In this document: piece after piece, positions 1 to 5,841 of the stretch
Position numbering within the stretch: position 1 is the first letter of the stretch
How the letters are laid out: every line of letters begins with the position of its first letter
Assembly: GCA_030693565.1 (NCBI GenBank)
Contig: JAUYAJ010000431.1
Location: 1-11,934 of the forward strand
Direction: 5' to 3'
Source of the DNA: Rubrivivax sp.
GTDB taxonomy: Bacteria; Pseudomonadota; Gammaproteobacteria; Burkholderiales; Burkholderiaceae_C
DNA: 11,934 nt
Position numbers and translations under genes: made by a program
The notes under the pieces: model-generated
The model's database searches: none
What the model was told of the DNA's origin: nothing
What the model saw: only the letters and a program-made list of their open reading frames with translations

Positions 1-618
1 AACGGCGTCTACACGCCGCAGCAAGGCACCATCAGTTTTCGCGGCCAGACCTTCAGCCACATGAACAGCCGCCAGGTCGCCGAGATGGGGGTCGCGCGCA
101 CCTTCCAGAACCTGGCGCTGTTCAAAGGCATGAGCGTGCTCGACAACATCATGACCGGGCGCAACCTGCGCATGAAGACCAACCTGTTCCAGCAGGCGAT
201 CCGCTGGGGCGCGGCCGAGCGCGAAGAATGTGCGCACCGCGAGGTGGTCGAGAACATCATCGACTTCCTCGAGATCCAGCCCTACCGCAAGACCCCGGTC
301 GGGCGCCTACCCTATGGCTTGCAAAAGCGCGTCGACCTGGCGCGCGCGCTGGCGATGGAGCCGCAGGTGCTGCTGCTCGACGAGCCGATGGCCGGCATGA
401 ACGTCGAGGAGAAGCAGGACAGGAGCCGCTTCATCCTCGACGTCAACGACGAGTTCGGCACCACCATCGTGCTCATCGAGCACGACATGGGCGTGGTGAT
501 GGACATCTCCGACCGCATCGTCGTGCTCGACTACGGCAAGAAGATCGGCGACGGCACCCCGCGCGAGGTGCGCAAGAACGAGGACGTGATCAGCGCGTAC
601 CTCGGCACTTCACACTGA
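1..618 (+). CDS. livG: LivG-type ABC importer ATPase (5' end missing)
   Basis: This is the cytoplasmic nucleotide-binding subunit of a branched-chain amino-acid/HAAT-type ABC importer. It pairs with LivF and drives the LivH/LivM permeases by ATP hydrolysis. The reading frame is open from base 1, so the visible 205 residues are the C-terminal part of a protein usually about 255 long; Walker A lies upstream of the window. Visible are the Q-loop in RTFQNLALF (Q at window residue 36), the LivG-style ABC signature LPYGLQKRV (about residues 103-111, with Y-G-x-Q replacing S-G-G-Q as usual in LivG), Walker B VLLLDEP (about 123-129), and the H-loop IEHD (about 159-162). It ends with TGA at 616-618, 8 bases before livH. 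The internal ATG at 61 is not the real start, because conserved sequence continues upstream of it. The family call is firm. The substrate is not shown by this subunit. Confidence 0.95.
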   Translation, partial: NGVYTPQQGTISFRGQTFSHMNSRQVAEMGVARTFQNLALFKGMSVLDNIMTGRNLRMKTNLFQQAIRWGAAEREECAHREVVENIIDFLEIQPYRKTPVGRLPYGLQKRVDLARALAMEPQVLLLDEPMAGMNVEEKQDRSRFILDVNDEFGTTIVLIEHDMGVVMDISDRIVVLDYGKKIGDGTPREVRKNEDVISAYLGTSH

Positions 619-626
619 GGCGCGAC

Positions 627-1556
627 ATGGGATTCTTCCTCGAGACCCTGTTCGGCGGCCTGATGGCCGGCATGCTGTATTCGCTGATCGCGCTCGGCTT
701 CGTGCTGATCTTCAAAGCCAGCGGCGTCTTCAACTTCGCCCAGGGCGCGATGGTGTTGTTCGCGGCGCTGGTGATGGCGCGCTTTGCCGAATGGATCCCG
801 GGCTGGCTGGGCTTTGACAACAAGGTGCTGGCCAACGTGCTGGCCTTTGCGGTGGCGCTGGTGTTCATGGTGGCGGTGGCCTGGCTGGTTGAACGCCTGG
901 TGCTGCGCAAGCTGGTCAATCAGGAAGGCGTGACGCTGCTGATGGCCACGCTGGGCATCGCCTATTTCCTCGACGGCTTCGGCCAGACGCTGTTCGGCAG
1001 CGAGATCTACCGCATCGACGTCGGCCTGCCCAAGGACCCGATGTTCATCCTCGACACCGTCTTCCCCGGCGGCCTGCTGATCAGCAAGGAAGACCTCTAC
1101 GCCGCCGCCATCGCCGCCGCGCTGGTCGCCGGGCTGAGCCTGTTCTTCCAGAAGACGGCCACGGGCCGCGCCTTGCGCGCGGTGGCCGACGACCACCAGG
1201 CAGCGCAGAGCATCGGCATCCCGCTGTCACGCGTGTGGGTCATCGTCTGGAGCGTGGCCGGCTTCGTCGCCCTGGTGGCCGGCGTCATCTGGGGCAGCAA
1301 GCTCGGGGTCCAGTTCTCGCTCTCGCTGGTGGCGCTCAAGGCCCTGCCGGGGGTGATCCTGGGCGGCCTGACCTCGGTGCCTGGCGCCATCATCGGCGGG
1401 CTCATCATCGGTGTCGGCGAAAAGCTGTCCGAGGTCTACATCGGCCCCTTCTTCGGCGGCGGCATCGAGATCTGGTTCGCCTATGTGCTGGCGCTGCTGT
1501 TTCTGCTGGTGCGCCCGCAAGGGCTGTTCGGCGAAAAAATAATCGATCGCGTATGA
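627..1556 (+). CDS. livH: LivH-type ABC importer permease
   Basis: This inner-membrane permease (309 residues) is one of the two transmembrane subunits of the importer. The start at 627 was chosen because GAGG at 617-620 sits 6 bases upstream and overlaps the livG stop; upstream in-frame codons lie inside livG and are not conserved-looking. The protein opens directly with family sequence (MGFFLETLFGGLMAGMLYSL) and carries the NFAQG motif (residues 36-40). It has several long hydrophobic segments and the cytoplasmic coupling loop GRALRAVADD (180-189) that contacts the ATPases. The C-terminus reads RPQGLFGEKIIDRV. Its last codons and stop lie inside the left arm of a hairpin belonging to a tandem repeat that follows the gene, so the repeat has supplied or duplicated the end of livH. 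The likely partner is LivM, 185 bases downstream. Confidence 0.95.
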   Translation: MGFFLETLFGGLMAGMLYSLIALGFVLIFKASGVFNFAQGAMVLFAALVMARFAEWIPGWLGFDNKVLANVLAFAVALVFMVAVAWLVERLVLRKLVNQEGVTLLMATLGIAYFLDGFGQTLFGSEIYRIDVGLPKDPMFILDTVFPGGLLISKEDLYAAAIAAALVAGLSLFFQKTATGRALRAVADDHQAAQSIGIPLSRVWVIVWSVAGFVALVAGVIWGSKLGVQFSLSLVALKALPGVILGGLTSVPGAIIGGLIIGVGEKLSEVYIGPFFGGGIEIWFAYVLALLFLLVRPQGLFGEKIIDRV

Positions 1557-1622
1557 CGCGAGCCATTATTTTTCGGTGCAGGCTAACTTGGCGCAGCCAA
1601 GTTAAGCGAAGCGGCCGTAACC
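1534..1622 (+). repeat. Tandem dual-hairpin element, unit A
   Basis: First copy of an intergenic repeat, 89 bases to the equivalent point of unit B. Hairpin 1 has arms 1535-1552 and 1556-1573 (16 of 18 pairs) around a 3-base loop. Hairpin 2 has arms 1584-1592 and 1596-1604 (9 perfect pairs) with loop GCA, extended by a GC/GC pair after a bulge. The left arm of hairpin 1 encodes the last residues of LivH and the stop codon TGA (1554-1556) starts in the loop. Relative to unit B it lacks 8 bases just after hairpin 2. It resembles REP/BIME-type intergenic palindromes in layout, but I do not recognise the family. Confidence 0.85.
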
Positions 1623-1719
1623 AAAAGATCATTGATCGCGTATGACGCGATCAATGATCTTTCGGCGTCGGCTAACTTCGCGCAGCGAAGTTAAGCGAAC
1701 GAAGTGAGCGGCCAGAGCT
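1623..1719 (+). repeat. Tandem dual-hairpin element, unit B
   Basis: Second copy. Hairpin 1 is a perfect inverted repeat, arms 1624-1641 and 1645-1662 (18 of 18 pairs) with loop ATG. Hairpin 2 has arms 1673-1681 and 1685-1693 (9 of 9 pairs), loop GCA. Compared with unit A, at least three base pairs differ on both sides while still pairing: 1538:1570 A-T versus 1627:1659 G-C, 1541:1567 A-T versus 1630:1656 C-G, and 1590:1598 G-C versus 1679:1687 C-G. Read in the same relation to the hairpin as livH, it again encodes KIIDRV and a stop, with different codons. The unit ends with a GAACGAAGTGAGCGGCC segment. Confidence 0.85.
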
Positions 1720-1733
1720 AAAAGATCATCGAG
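1720..1733 (+). repeat. Partial third copy of the repeat's left edge
   Basis: AAAAGATCATCGAG matches the first bases of units A and B (1534 and 1623) and then stops. It may be the leftover of the original livH 3' end (Lys-Ile-Ile-Glu codons) after insertion of the repeats, or a truncated third unit. It lies 8 bases before the livM start, and its GAG (1731-1733) is the only weak ribosome-binding candidate for livM. Confidence 0.6.
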
Positions 1734-1741
1734 ACACGAAC

Positions 1742-2806
1742 ATGTTCTACCGAGAAAACGGCCAGTTCAAGACCCGCTACCGCGACGACCAGCGCATCTT
1801 CCCGATCGCGCAGGACCGCATCGCCATCGGTTTGATCCTGGCCTTTGCCATCGTCGTCGTGCCGCTGATCACGTCCGAGTACATGTTCCGCGCCGTCCTG
1901 ATCCCGTTCCTGATCCTGTCGCTGGCGGCGCTGGGGCTGAACATCCTGGTCGGCTACTGCGGCCAGATCTCGCTGGGCACCGGCGCCTTCATGGCGGTGG
2001 GCGCCTACGCGGCCTACAACTTCCAGGTCCGCATCGAAGGCATGCCGCTGCTGGCCTCGCTGCTGCTGGGCGGCGTCTGCGCCACCGCGGTCGGCGTGCT
2101 GTTCGGCATTCCCAGCCTGCGCATCAAAGGCCTGTACCTGGCGGTGGCGACGCTGGCGGCGCAGTTCTTCGTCGACTGGGCCTTTCTGCGCATCTCCTGG
2201 TTCACCAACAACTCGGCGTCGGGTTCGGTCAACGTCGCCGGCCTCAACGTGTTCGGGCTGGCGATCGAGTCGCCGGCGCAGAAGTACCTGTTCTGCCTGG
2301 CCTTTCTGATCGTCTTCTGCCTGCTGGCCAAGAACCTGGTGCGCGGCCACATCGGCCGCGAGTGGATGGCCATCCGCGACATGGACGTCGCCGCCGCGGT
2401 GATCGGCATCCGCCCGGTCTACGCCAAGCTCACGGCGTTCGCCGTCAGCTCCTTCATCGTCGGCGTGGCCGGTGCGCTCTGGGGTTTCGTCCACCTGGGC
2501 GCGTGGGAGCCGGCGGCCTTCAACATCGACCGCTCGTTCCAGCTACTGTTCATGGTCATCATCGGTGGCCTGGGCTCGATCATGGGCAGCATCTTCGGCG
2601 CCGCCTTCATCGTCGTGCTGCCGATCCTGCTCGACAACGCGCCGTACTGGTTCGGCATCCCGATCGACACCGCGCTGGCGGCCCACATGACGCTGATGAT
2701 CTTCGGCTCGCTGATCGTGTTCTTCCTGATCGTCGAACCGCATGGCCTGGCGCGGCTGTGGTCGATCGGCAAGGAAAAGCTGCGGCTGTGGCCGTTCCCG
2801 CATTGA
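1742..2806 (+). CDS. livM: LivM-type ABC importer permease
   Basis: This second inner-membrane permease of the importer has 354 residues, typical for LivM. A hydrophilic N-terminal stretch of about 25 residues is followed by many hydrophobic segments. The family motif GLNILVGYCGQISLGTGAF is present, as is the cytoplasmic coupling loop GREWMAIRD (residues 205-213), matching the LivM GRAWMAIRD pattern. The conserved IIGGLGSIMGSIFGA segment and a C-terminal VEPHGLARLW follow. The ATG at 1742 is preceded only by a weak GAG at 1731-1733. Its translation may therefore depend on readthrough of ribosomes or mRNA structure from the repeat array just upstream. The next gene, the binding protein, starts 56 bases after the stop. 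Confidence 0.95.
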   Translation: MFYRENGQFKTRYRDDQRIFPIAQDRIAIGLILAFAIVVVPLITSEYMFRAVLIPFLILSLAALGLNILVGYCGQISLGTGAFMAVGAYAAYNFQVRIEGMPLLASLLLGGVCATAVGVLFGIPSLRIKGLYLAVATLAAQFFVDWAFLRISWFTNNSASGSVNVAGLNVFGLAIESPAQKYLFCLAFLIVFCLLAKNLVRGHIGREWMAIRDMDVAAAVIGIRPVYAKLTAFAVSSFIVGVAGALWGFVHLGAWEPAAFNIDRSFQLLFMVIIGGLGSIMGSIFGAAFIVVLPILLDNAPYWFGIPIDTALAAHMTLMIFGSLIVFFLIVEPHGLARLWSIGKEKLRLWPFPH

Positions 2807-2851
2807 CGACAGGTTTTTCACCCCCGCACTGACGAGTGCTTTCCCCACCTC

Positions 2852-2858
2852 AGGAGGT
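2852..2858 (+). promoter_or_regulatory. Strong ribosome binding site of the binding-protein gene
   Basis: AGGAGGT, a near-perfect match to the 16S anti-Shine-Dalgarno, lies 4 bases before ATG 2863. It is by far the strongest such site in the operon, fitting the need for excess periplasmic binding protein. It also decides the start against the in-frame GTG at 2836, which lies upstream of it. Confidence 0.85.
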
Positions 2859-2862
2859 CCGC

Positions 2863-4200
2863 ATGAAGATGAAATCCCTGGCCCTGGCAGCGGCGATCTG
2901 CGCCGCCGGCCTGGCCGCACTGGTCACTGCCCCGGCCGCATTCGCACAAGAGAAAGTGCAGTTCTTCCCCGCCCTGACCGGCCGCACCGGCCCGGTGGCG
3001 CCCAACGCCACGCCCTGGGTCAACGGCCACAACGACTACATGAAGCTGGTCAATGCACGCGGCGGCATCAACGGCGTCAAGACCCTGGTCGAGGAATGCG
3101 AGACCGCCTACGCCACCGACAAAGGCGTCGAGTGCTACGAGCGCCTGAAAGGCAAACATGGCGGCGCCACCGTGTTCCAGCCGCTGTCCACCGGCATCAC
3201 CTTCGCGCTGACCGAGAAGGTCGCCGCCGACAAGATCCCGCTCATCACCTCGGGCTATGGCCGCAGCGACTCCGCCGACGGCGGTGTCTTCAAGTGGAAC
3301 TTCCCGCTCATCGGCCATTACTGGGTCGCCGGCGACACCGTGCTCAAGCACCTGGCCAACAAGGAAGGCGGCTGGGACAAGCTCAAAGGCAAGAAGATCG
3401 CCGTCGTCTACCACGACAGCCCGTTCGGCAAGGAGCTGCTGCCCATCATCGAGGAACGCTCGAAGATGCACGGCTTCACGCTGCAGTTGCTGCCGGTGCC
3501 GGCGCCGGGCGTCGAGCAAAAGGCGATCTGGCTGCAGGTGCGGCAGAACCGCCCCGACTACGTCGTGATGCAGACCTGGGGCGTGATGACCGCCACCGCC
3601 ATCAAGGAAGCGGTGGCCACCGGTTACCCGCGCGACAAGATGTTCGGCACCTGGTGGTCGGGCGCCGAGCCCGACCTGAAGGACGTCGGCGAAGCCGCCA
3701 AGGGCTATAGCGCGGTGATGATGCAGCATGGCGCCGAGCCCAATTCGCCGGTGGTCAAGGAGATCCTCGACAAGGTGCACGCCAAGGGCCAGGGCACCGG
3801 GCCGAAAGACGAAGTCGGCAGCGTGCTCTACATGCGCGGCGTGGTCGGCGCGCTGCTGGCCACCGAAGGCGTGCGCTCGGCGCAGGAGCGCTTCGGCAAA
3901 GGCAAGGTCATGACCGGCGAGCAGGCCCGCTGGGGCTACGAGAACCTGCACCTGACGCAGGCCAAGCTCGACGCCCTGGGCTTCAAGGACGTGATGCGTC
4001 CGGTGTCGACCAGTTGCGCCGACCACATGGGCTCGGCCTGGGCGCGCGTGCACACCTGGGACGGCGCCAAGTTCGTCTGGGCGTCCGACTGGCTGCAGGC
4101 CGATGACCAGATCATCAAGCCGATGGTCAAGCAGTCGGCCGAACGCTACGCCGGCGAAAAGAAACTGCAGCGCCGCTCGCCGCAAGACTGCCAGTCTTGA
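2863..4200 (+). CDS. LivK-type periplasmic substrate-binding protein of the ABC importer
   Basis: This 445-residue protein captures the substrate in the periplasm and delivers it to LivH/LivM. The start at 2863 is set by the strong site at 2852-2858. Residues 1-28 form a clear Sec signal peptide: MKMK, a hydrophobic stretch, then AFA just before Q29. No lipobox cysteine is at the cleavage point. The mature part has the type I periplasmic-binding fold pattern of the Peripla_BP_6 family: FFPALTGRTGPVAP near the N-terminus, 'NGHNDYMKLVNARGGING', 'KIPLITSGYGRSD', 'KKIAVVYHDSPFGKELL' and 'PDYVVMQTWGVM'. It is longer than classical LivJ/LivK (about 370) and carries four mature cysteines. This longer class is often found with acyl-CoA ligase genes, so the ligand need not be leucine, isoleucine or valine. 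The ligand is unknown. Confidence 0.93.
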   Translation: MKMKSLALAAAICAAGLAALVTAPAAFAQEKVQFFPALTGRTGPVAPNATPWVNGHNDYMKLVNARGGINGVKTLVEECETAYATDKGVECYERLKGKHGGATVFQPLSTGITFALTEKVAADKIPLITSGYGRSDSADGGVFKWNFPLIGHYWVAGDTVLKHLANKEGGWDKLKGKKIAVVYHDSPFGKELLPIIEERSKMHGFTLQLLPVPAPGVEQKAIWLQVRQNRPDYVVMQTWGVMTATAIKEAVATGYPRDKMFGTWWSGAEPDLKDVGEAAKGYSAVMMQHGAEPNSPVVKEILDKVHAKGQGTGPKDEVGSVLYMRGVVGALLATEGVRSAQERFGKGKVMTGEQARWGYENLHLTQAKLDALGFKDVMRPVSTSCADHMGSAWARVHTWDGAKFVWASDWLQADDQIIKPMVKQSAERYAGEKKLQRRSPQDCQS

Positions 4201-4221
4201 GCGCGTAAGCTGCTGACCCCA

Positions 4222-4238
4222 CCCCCGCCGCGCGGGGG
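4222..4238 (+). promoter_or_regulatory. GC-rich hairpin after the binding-protein gene
   Basis: Arms CCCCCGC (4222-4228) and GCGGGGG (4232-4238) pair perfectly over a 3-base loop, starting 22 bases after the stop of the binding-protein gene. No T-run follows, so it is not a standard intrinsic terminator. It could protect the mRNA 3' end of the binding-protein gene. Confidence 0.6.
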
Positions 4239-4239
4239 C

Positions 4240-4266
4240 TTGCAGCCGGGCCCGGCCCGGCTGCAA
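4240..4266 (+). promoter_or_regulatory. Perfect 12-bp hairpin, competes with the next one
   Basis: Arms 4240-4251 and 4255-4266 are exact reverse complements over a 3-base loop. The right arm's last six bases (CTGCAA, 4261-4266) are also the first six of the next hairpin's left arm, so both cannot be fully formed together. No T-run follows. Confidence 0.75.
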
Positions 4267-4302
4267 GGCAAAGCACACCCATCGGTGCGCTTTGCCTTGC
4301 AG
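4261..4302 (+). promoter_or_regulatory. Long hairpin abutting the livF ribosome binding site
   Basis: Arms 4261-4274 and 4289-4302 are perfect 14-base complements. Inside them, after one A-C mismatch, CACC (4276-4279) pairs with GGTG (4284-4287) over loop CATC. The right arm ends at 4302, directly against the purine stretch 4301-4308 that is the only Shine-Dalgarno candidate for livF (ATG 4317). The arrangement could modulate livF translation or stability. It is not a terminator, because no T-run follows. Confidence 0.7.
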
Positions 4303-4316
4303 AGAAAGCTCCATCC

Positions 4317-5123
4317 ATGTCGAACATTCTTCTCGACGTCAACGGCATCGAGGTCATTTACAACCATGTGATCCTGGTGCTCAAGGGCGTCTCGCTGCAG
4401 GTGCCCGAAGGCCAGGTCGTGGCCTTGCTCGGCGGCAACGGCGCGGGCAAGACGACGACGCTGCGCGCTGTCTCCAACCTGCTCGCCGGCGAGCGCGGCG
4501 AAGTCACCAAAGGCACGATCGAGCTGCGCGGCGAGAACACCGTCAAGCTGTCGACGGCGCAGATGGTCGACCGCGGCGTGATCCAGGTGATGGAAGGCCG
4601 GCACTGCTTCGCCCACCTGACGATCGAGGAAAACCTGCTCACCGGCGCCTATACGCGCAAAGACGGCAAGGCGGCGATCAAGGCGACGCTGGACAAGGTC
4701 TACGCCTACTTCCCGCGCCTGCAGCCGCGCCGCAGCAGCCAGGCCGCCTACACCTCGGGCGGCGAGCAGCAGATGTGCGCGATCGGCCGCGCGCTGATGG
4801 CCAATCCCAAGATGGTGTTGCTTGACGAACCCAGCATGGGGCTGGCGCCGCAGCTGGTCGAAGAGGTGTTCGAGATCATCAAGGACTTGAACGTGCGCGA
4901 GAAGGTCACCTTCCTGCTCGCCGAGCAGAACACCAACATGGCGCTGCGCTACGCCGATTACGGCTACATCCTGGAGAACGGCCGCATCGTGATGGACGGC
5001 CAGGCCAAGGCTTTGCGCGAGAACGAGGACGTCAAGGAGTTCTACCTGGGCATGGGCGGTGGCGACCGCAAGAGCTTCCGCGACGCCAAGAGCTACAAGC
5101 GGCGCAAGCGCTGGCTGTCATGA
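4317..5123 (+). CDS. livF: LivF-type ABC importer ATPase
   Basis: This is the second cytoplasmic ATPase of the importer (268 residues), partner of LivG. Walker A GGNGAGKT is at residues 39-46, the signature SGGEQ at 147-151, and Walker B MVLLDEP at 166-172. The switch region reads LAEQN with Gln204 where many ABC proteins have histidine; this EQN form is normal for LivF. A basic C-terminal tail (KSYKRRKRWLS) ends the protein, slightly longer than the ~235 residues of short LivF forms. The start at 4317 gives the expected N-terminus (MSNILLDVNGIEVIY); the ribosome site is weak (AGAGAAAG, 4301-4308). Its stop overlaps the start of the next gene as ATGA (5120-5123), implying translational coupling. 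Confidence 0.95.
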   Translation: MSNILLDVNGIEVIYNHVILVLKGVSLQVPEGQVVALLGGNGAGKTTTLRAVSNLLAGERGEVTKGTIELRGENTVKLSTAQMVDRGVIQVMEGRHCFAHLTIEENLLTGAYTRKDGKAAIKATLDKVYAYFPRLQPRRSSQAAYTSGGEQQMCAIGRALMANPKMVLLDEPSMGLAPQLVEEVFEIIKDLNVREKVTFLLAEQNTNMALRYADYGYILENGRIVMDGQAKALRENEDVKEFYLGMGGGDRKSFRDAKSYKRRKRWLS

Positions 5124-5419
5124 GCGACGAGACGCCCGGCTTTGCCGCTCCGCCTTTCGACGCCGAGGCCGCGCTCGTCGTGCTGCGCCGCCAGCTGCGC
5201 GAACTGCGGCCGCTGACCGAGCGCGGCATGCGCTACGAGATCCGCGGCCAGAGCGTGATCGAACTCGGCGTCGCCGACCAGGCCATCACGGCCCGCCTGG
5301 CCAAGCGCCCGGCGCGCGCGCCCGACTGGACCCAGCAGCGCCTGCAAAGCAGCCTGGACGCGCGCCGCTTCGTCGACCAGGTCAAGCAGTTGCTGCCGCG
5401 CTGGGAGCGCGACGAATGA
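5120..5419 (+). CDS. Small hypothetical protein, translationally coupled to livF
   Basis: I do not recognise this 99-residue protein. It is a real-gene candidate because it overlaps livF by ATGA at its start and the next gene by ATGA at its end, in the same strand and codon style. It is soluble-looking and charged, with no signal peptide or membrane segment. The middle (VLRRQLRELRPLTERGMRYEI) is probably helical followed by a short strand-like stretch (IRGQSVIELGVADQAI). The C-terminal third looks helical and basic, with a final acidic WERDE. No catalytic motif, cysteine or metal site is visible. There is no ribosome binding site of its own, so it should be made only when livF is translated. 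It could be a small regulatory or adaptor protein for the transporter or ligase; this is a guess from position only. Confidence 0.75.
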   Translation: MSDETPGFAAPPFDAEAALVVLRRQLRELRPLTERGMRYEIRGQSVIELGVADQAITARLAKRPARAPDWTQQRLQSSLDARRFVDQVKQLLPRWERDE

Positions 5420-5766
5420 GCTTGACCGCGCTGAAGAAACACGCCATGACGCTGCCCGGCGCCACCGCCGACATCAAGTGGGGCTGCGACTGGGTGGCCA
5501 GCGTTGGCGCCAAGATGTTTCTCGCCGGCGGCCCAGAGCCTGGGCGCTGGAAGTCGTGTTCGTTCAAGGTCGACGAACACCGTTTCCTCGAACTCAGCGG
5601 TCTGCCCGGGCTGGCACCGGCGCCTTACCTGGCGCGTGCGAAGTGGGTGCAATTGCGCGACGCCAAGGCGCTGCCACTGACCGAACTGAAGGCGCTGGTC
5701 GAACGCTCGCACGCCCTGGTGCTGGCCAAGCTGCCCAAGGCCAGACAAAGGGAACTGCTGGCATGA
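5416..5766 (+). CDS. MmcQ/YjbR-family protein
   Basis: A 116-residue protein of the MmcQ/YjbR family, small proteins with a CyaY-like fold often annotated as DNA-binding though their role is not settled. Family hallmarks seen are the N-terminal helix ending in TLPGATADIKWG, the strand-loop VASVGAKMFLAGG, the CSFKVDEHRFLELSGLPG segment, and APYLARAKWVQL, where W and the following strand match the conserved 'Y-ar-kWV' part. The C-terminal helix (LVERSHALVLAKLPKARQREL) completes the domain. The start at 5416 is supported by GGGAG at 5403-5407 and the ATGA overlap with the preceding stop. A longer in-frame ORF begins at 5059, but that extension lies inside livF and the 99-residue gene and is rejected. 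It could act as a local regulator of the operon, but nothing in the sequence shows that. Confidence 0.88.
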   Translation: MSLTALKKHAMTLPGATADIKWGCDWVASVGAKMFLAGGPEPGRWKSCSFKVDEHRFLELSGLPGLAPAPYLARAKWVQLRDAKALPLTELKALVERSHALVLAKLPKARQRELLA

Positions 5767-5840
5767 AGCCCCCACGCTCGCTTCGCTCGCTGCCCCCCGG
5801 GGGGGCGCCCAGTACCTACGGAACGGCCGGTCGGTACTGA
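5763..5840 (+). CDS. 25-codon bridging ORF made from a repeat (possible coupling leader)
   Basis: This 25-codon ORF (MKPPRSLRSLPPGGAPSTYG and five more residues) begins with an ATGA overlapping the stop of the MmcQ-like gene. It ends with TGA at 5838-5840, one base before ATG 5842 of the ligase gene. Its first half is simply the translation of a C/G-rich dispersed repeat, so a functional peptide is unlikely. Its value may be to carry ribosomes from the MmcQ-like gene to the ligase start, which has no clear ribosome binding site of its own. It may equally be chance. Confidence 0.35.
   Translation: MKPPRSLRSLPPGGAPSTYGTAGRY
5768..5805 (+). repeat. C/G-rich dispersed-type intergenic repeat
   Basis: A run of five C (5769-5773), a CGCTCGCTTCGCTCGC core (5775-5790) that is itself a near-direct repeat, then CCCCCCGGGGGGG (5793-5805). 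The outer C and G runs can pair around the core. This layout (C-run, GCTTCGC-type core, C/G palindrome) is a recurrent intergenic element in Burkholderiales genomes as far as I know; copy number cannot be checked here. Confidence 0.6.
5811..5838 (+). promoter_or_regulatory. Hairpin just before the ligase gene start
   Basis: AGTACC (5811-5816) pairs with GGTACT (5833-5838). After one T-C mismatch, AC (5818-5819) pairs with GT (5830-5831) over a 10-base loop. The stem ends 3 bases before ATG 5842, where a ribosome would have to bind, so it could limit independent initiation. No T-run follows. Confidence 0.4.
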
Positions 5841-5841
5841 C

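Noticed and set aside
228..626. N-terminal extension of LivH starting at 228
   Set aside because: It runs through livG out of frame, is Arg/His-rich nonsense, and the real LivH N-terminus with a ribosome site begins at 627.
1535..1662. Rho-independent terminators after livH
   Set aside because: The hairpins are strong but the T-run is part of the stem rather than following it, livM must be transcribed through them, and the tandem arrangement fits a repeat element better.
1581..1697. Integron attC-like site: GTTAAGC fits the GTTRRRY inverse core
   Set aside because: The paired GGCTAAC does not fit RYYYAAC, the hairpin spans only about 25 bases with a 3-base loop, and no extrahelical bases or cassette genes are present.
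2826..2842. Small hairpin GCACT/AGTGC followed by TTT before the binding-protein gene
   Set aside because: Only 5 pairs and three T; too weak to call a terminator or attenuator.
4923..4931. Loss of the switch histidine in LivF (EQN instead of EHD)
   Set aside because: The EQN form is normal for LivF proteins and is not a defect.
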